This document shows positions 44,637-46,899 of a stretch of 46,899 bases of DNA, piece after piece. This stretch comes from Gemmatimonadota bacterium (GTDB lineage Bacteria; Gemmatimonadota; Gemmatimonadetes; Gemmatimonadales; GWC2-71-9), in contig JANXXJ010000324.1 of the NCBI GenBank assembly GCA_025350665.1, positions 1 to 46,899 on the forward strand. The letters run 5' to 3'. A model generated the notes under the pieces. That model did not search any database, was not told the DNA's origin, and worked only from the letters and a program-made list of their open reading frames with translations. Within the stretch, counting starts at the first letter, position 1; each line of letters starts with the position of its first letter. The position numbers were made by a program, and so were the translations under genes.

Positions 44637-45890
44637 TTAGAAGAAATCCTGCAACCAGCGCTTGACGGGTCCGATCACTTTTTCCACGGCGGGCGACCGG
44701 CGCGCTGCCGCGCCGAACCCGCCGGACTGCAAGACCTGTTTGGCCCCGTACAGCAGCAGGCCGGCCGGGACCGTCATCCGCGGTACCGCCATCCGGTCCG
44801 CCAGGCCGCTCAGGCCCGGGCCTGGTGTGGCCACCCGAACCGGCAGGGCGAAGACTTCCCGGGTGAGCTCCACGATCCCGGGGGTCTGGGCGCCCCCCCC
44901 GGAAAGTACCACACCAGCCGCGAGCCGTTGGCGGAGGCCGGTCCGATTCAACTCATCGAGGGCGAGTTCGAGGATTTCCTGCATCCGGGCATTGATGATG
45001 TGGGCAAGGACTCGGCGGTGCGCGCTGCGCGGGGCCTGGCCCGGGGCGTTCGGCAACTCGATCACCTCCGCATCGGACACCAGCGGCTCGAACGCGGCGC
45101 CATGGCGTTCCTTGAGCTTCTCCGCGTCCTGTTGCGGCACCTGGAGCCCGTGGACGATGTCGTTGGTCACGTGGCTCCCGGCGAACATGAGGGAAGCAGT
45201 GTGACAGATCTTGCCATGCTGGAACACCGAGACATTGGTGGAACCGCCGCCCAGTTCGATCAGGGCGCAGCCGAGTTCCCGTTCGTCCGGGGTCAGCGCC
45301 GCGAGCGACGCCGCGAGCGGCTCGAGCACGAGCTCCCCGACCCGATATCCGGCCCGCTCGATGCACTTCTGGAGGTTGACCACCGCGCTCGACAGGACGG
45401 TGACGAGGTACACTTGGGCCTCGAGCCGCGACCCGATCATGCCGATCGGCTCCGAGATGCCATCCTGCTGATCGACCAGATAGTCCTGCGGTACCGCGTG
45501 GAGCAACTCGTGATCGCGACTGAAGGCGACGTTGGCGGCCACCTCGTTCACCCGAGCGACGTCCTCAGTGCGAATCTCGCTCCCCGTGACCGACACGACC
45601 CCGTGGGACAGCCGGCCGGCCACGTGTTCGCCGGCGATCCCGACATACAGGGTTCCGACCTCGACCCCCGCCATCAGCTGGGCATCCTTCAGCGCCCGGG
45701 TGATCGACCGGGTGGTCTCTTCAATATCGCGGACGACGCCCCGCCGGATCCCGGAGGTTCGCTCGGATCCGACACCAAGGACCCGCACTCCCGGGCTGCG
45801 CGGATCACCGGTCACCTCGCCGATCGCAGCGGTGACTCGGGTGGTCCCGACGTCGAGCGCCGCGACCAGCCGCTGCGCCTGGCCGCTCAT
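44637..45890 (-). CDS. ftsA: Cell division protein FtsA
   Basis: Actin-like ATPase that tethers FtsZ to the membrane. The 417-residue product has the N-terminal VAALDVGTTRVTAAIGEV, the 1C-domain (EVGTLYVGIAGEHVAG), ALIELGGGSTNVSVFQHG, the phosphate-2 motif, and AGVVLSGGGAQTPGIVEL, and ends with an amphipathic helix GPVKRWLQDFF for membrane binding. The long frame upstream is antisense-frame noise over ftsQ; the ATG at 45890 overlaps the ftsQ stop (ATGA). Complete and ordinary. All division genes follow the usual order. Confidence 0.98.
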   Translation of the reverse strand: MSGQAQRLVAALDVGTTRVTAAIGEVTGDPRSPGVRVLGVGSERTSGIRRGVVRDIEETTRSITRALKDAQLMAGVEVGTLYVGIAGEHVAGRLSHGVVSVTGSEIRTEDVARVNEVAANVAFSRDHELLHAVPQDYLVDQQDGISEPIGMIGSRLEAQVYLVTVLSSAVVNLQKCIERAGYRVGELVLEPLAASLAALTPDERELGCALIELGGGSTNVSVFQHGKICHTASLMFAGSHVTNDIVHGLQVPQQDAEKLKERHGAAFEPLVSDAEVIELPNAPGQAPRSAHRRVLAHIINARMQEILELALDELNRTGLRQRLAAGVVLSGGGAQTPGIVELTREVFALPVRVATPGPGLSGLADRMAVPRMTVPAGLLLYGAKQVLQSGGFGAAARRSPAVEKVIGPVKRWLQDFF

Positions 45891-46558
45891 GCCCGGGGCT
45901 CCCGGACAATGACGCGGCCCTCGAATCGGGCATCGATCTCGGTGACCGCGAGTTGGCGCCGTTCGACTTCGCTCACGACGGCCGCCGCCCCCAGAATGTC
46001 TTTCGTGGTCGCCCCCACTCGGAAGAGCAAACGATGTTTCGGTGTCACCAGCACGATGGTCCCCCGGTCCCGCTCCGCAGTGGTAACCGCCGCGTACAAT
46101 CCGGCATCGGCGTCCCGGAGGCGGTCGATGAACCCGGTGACCGCCGAATCCGCCGCGACGATCGGAAGACTGGTCGGATTCCTGGTCGGATCGAACGGAA
46201 GCACCCGCGCCCCTCGGTCGACCAGCATCAGGCCCTTCGCACCCGGTACGAGCGCCACCGGCTCGAACTCCCTGATCTCGAACTCGACTGCGCCAGGAAT
46301 TCGCCGGTGGACCACTGTGGCTTCCACTCCCGGCAAGGCCAGTACCCGGCGGCGAGCCGGCTCGAGGTCGTCGAACAGATTGCCCCGGGCGGGAAGTGCC
46401 GCCGCTCGAGCCACCTCCGCCGCCGTCAGGTAGTGGGCCCCGGTGACCTCGAGCCGGCGGATCCGGAACACGTCCATTCGCCGGAGGGCCGCCGGGACGA
46501 GCCACCACAAGCTAATCAGGCCGACCGCCCCCGCCCCCCAGACAAGCCACCGTTTCAT
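45887..46558 (-). CDS. ftsQ: Cell division protein FtsQ
   Basis: 223-residue bitopic membrane protein of the divisome, joining cytosolic and periplasmic parts. N-terminal helix LVWGAGAVGLISLWWLVPAA, followed by the POTRA domain (FRIRRLEVTGAHYLTAAEVA, ALPGVEATVVHRRIPGAVEF) and the beta domain up to the end. The POTRA hallmark with V-x-G-x5-T is present. The ATG overlaps the murC stop (ATGA), so the genes are coupled. Some FtsQ members have longer C-termini; this one is short but complete by pattern. The identification rests on the context plus the weakly conserved fold. Confidence 0.93.
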   Translation of the reverse strand: MKRWLVWGAGAVGLISLWWLVPAALRRMDVFRIRRLEVTGAHYLTAAEVARAAALPARGNLFDDLEPARRRVLALPGVEATVVHRRIPGAVEFEIREFEPVALVPGAKGLMLVDRGARVLPFDPTRNPTSLPIVAADSAVTGFIDRLRDADAGLYAAVTTAERDRGTIVLVTPKHRLLFRVGATTKDILGAAAVVSEVERRQLAVTEIDARFEGRVIVREPRA

Positions 46559-46899
46559 CGGGTCGCCAGCGCCACCAGGAGGTCGCGACCGACCCGGGTC
46601 ACGTCTCCCGCGCCCATCGTCACGATCACGTCTCCCGGTCGGGCGTGTTCGGCCACGGTGCGGGCCAGCGTGGCGCGGTTCGGTTCGTAGACCACCCGGG
46701 CCCCGCGGTCCCGCGCGGCATCCGCCACCAGCACCCCGGTGACGCCTGCGACGGGAGCCTCACGCGCCCCGTAGACATCCGTGATCACCGCCAGATCCGC
46801 GGCGGCGACCGCCGCGCCCATCGCCACGCTGTGGACCGCCGTCCGGCTGTACAGATGGGGCTGGAACACCGCCACCAGACGCCGGCCCGGGAACGCCTG
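46555..46899 (-). CDS. murC: UDP-N-acetylmuramate-L-alanine ligase MurC, C-terminal end
   Basis: The 3' part of a Mur ligase gene cut by the window edge. The visible 114 codons give RRLVAVFQPHLYSRT, then ADLAVITDVYGAREAPVAGVTG, and GDVIVTMGAGDVTRVG, the conserved C-terminal domain of MurC (the FQPHxYxR and VYxARExP motifs separate it from MurD, E and F). Neither MurB nor Ddl separates it from ftsQ. It adds L-alanine to UDP-MurNAc in the cytosol. The 5' end lies outside. Confidence 0.93.
   Translation of the reverse strand, partial: QAFPGRRLVAVFQPHLYSRTAVHSVAMGAAVAAADLAVITDVYGAREAPVAGVTGVLVADAARDRGARVVYEPNRATLARTVAEHARPGDVIVTMGAGDVTRVGRDLLVALATR

Noticed and set aside
43647-46433. 928-codon open frame antisense to ftsA and ftsQ
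   Set aside because: It lies exactly opposite well-supported genes, is Arg/Gly/Asp-rich and matches nothing; long antisense frames are expected in high-GC coding DNA.

Overview
This is a stretch of ordinary bacterial chromosome, very GC-rich (roughly two thirds GC by eye) and densely packed. I find no tRNA, rRNA, insertion sequence, prophage or CRISPR array. The gene content (ftsQAZ, riboflavin genes, a mannose-type PTS with HPr kinase, outer-membrane barrels, lipoproteins, a B12-riboswitch transporter and many GTG/ATG starts overlapping the previous stop codon) suggests a Gram-negative-type bacterium. Gemmatimonadota is my best guess, from the style of the proteins and the gene order; this is inference and not a database result.

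Layout, following minus-strand transcription from right to left. (1) 46.9-36.2 kb: the end of a cell-division cluster, murC(partial)-ftsQ-ftsA-ftsZ, then an M23 peptidase, a von Willebrand A membrane protein, ftsY, recG and two small membrane-protein genes (DUF1475, DUF1295). (2) 36.2-32.6 kb: the only mixed-strand region. It has a plus-strand DUF2878 membrane gene, a probable 80-residue orphan gene, asnS with a clear sigma70-like promoter, a plug-domain-like lipoprotein and mazG. Two strong perfect inverted repeats in the window are at 35.7 kb and 25.7 kb. (3) 32.6-1.5 kb: about 31 kb of uninterrupted minus-strand genes with almost no spacing: alr-DUF1844-deoB-cdd, a lipoprotein/outer-membrane pair, miaB-comFB-comEC, fbp, a B12-type acyl-CoA mutase large chain, an esterase, a DinB-fold protein, fmdB-like-argS, a PfkB kinase, purM, an outer-membrane protein, ribD-ribE-ribBA-ribH-nusB, a glycosyltransferase, hpf-hprK, EIIA-EIIB-EIIC-EIID-ptsH-ptsI, metK, a DUF151 nuclease and an uncharacterised membrane protein. 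(4) 1.5 kb to the left edge: a cobalamin riboswitch followed by btuF and the start of a btuC-type permease.

How parts work together. The riboswitch-controlled importer supplies cobalamin, which the mutase encoded at 21-22 kb needs. The PTS block encodes a full phosphorelay (EI, HPr, EIIA/B/C/D) plus HPr kinase/phosphorylase for Ser46, but no sugar-catabolic gene, so a regulatory role is as likely as sugar uptake. ComFB sits directly before the DNA-uptake channel gene comEC, and a perfect 12-bp hairpin lies over the comEC start. alr, murC, ftsQAZ and the M23 peptidase serve the cell wall and division.

I did not find an obviously new defence or mobile system. The most unusual signals are: a recurrent octamer CGTTAGGC that is always on the coding strand and, in six genes, in the same reading frame; the hairpin at the comEC start; a DUF2878/DUF1295/DUF1475 membrane trio; an orphan TonB-plug-like lipoprotein; and a lipoprotein/barrel pair of unknown function.
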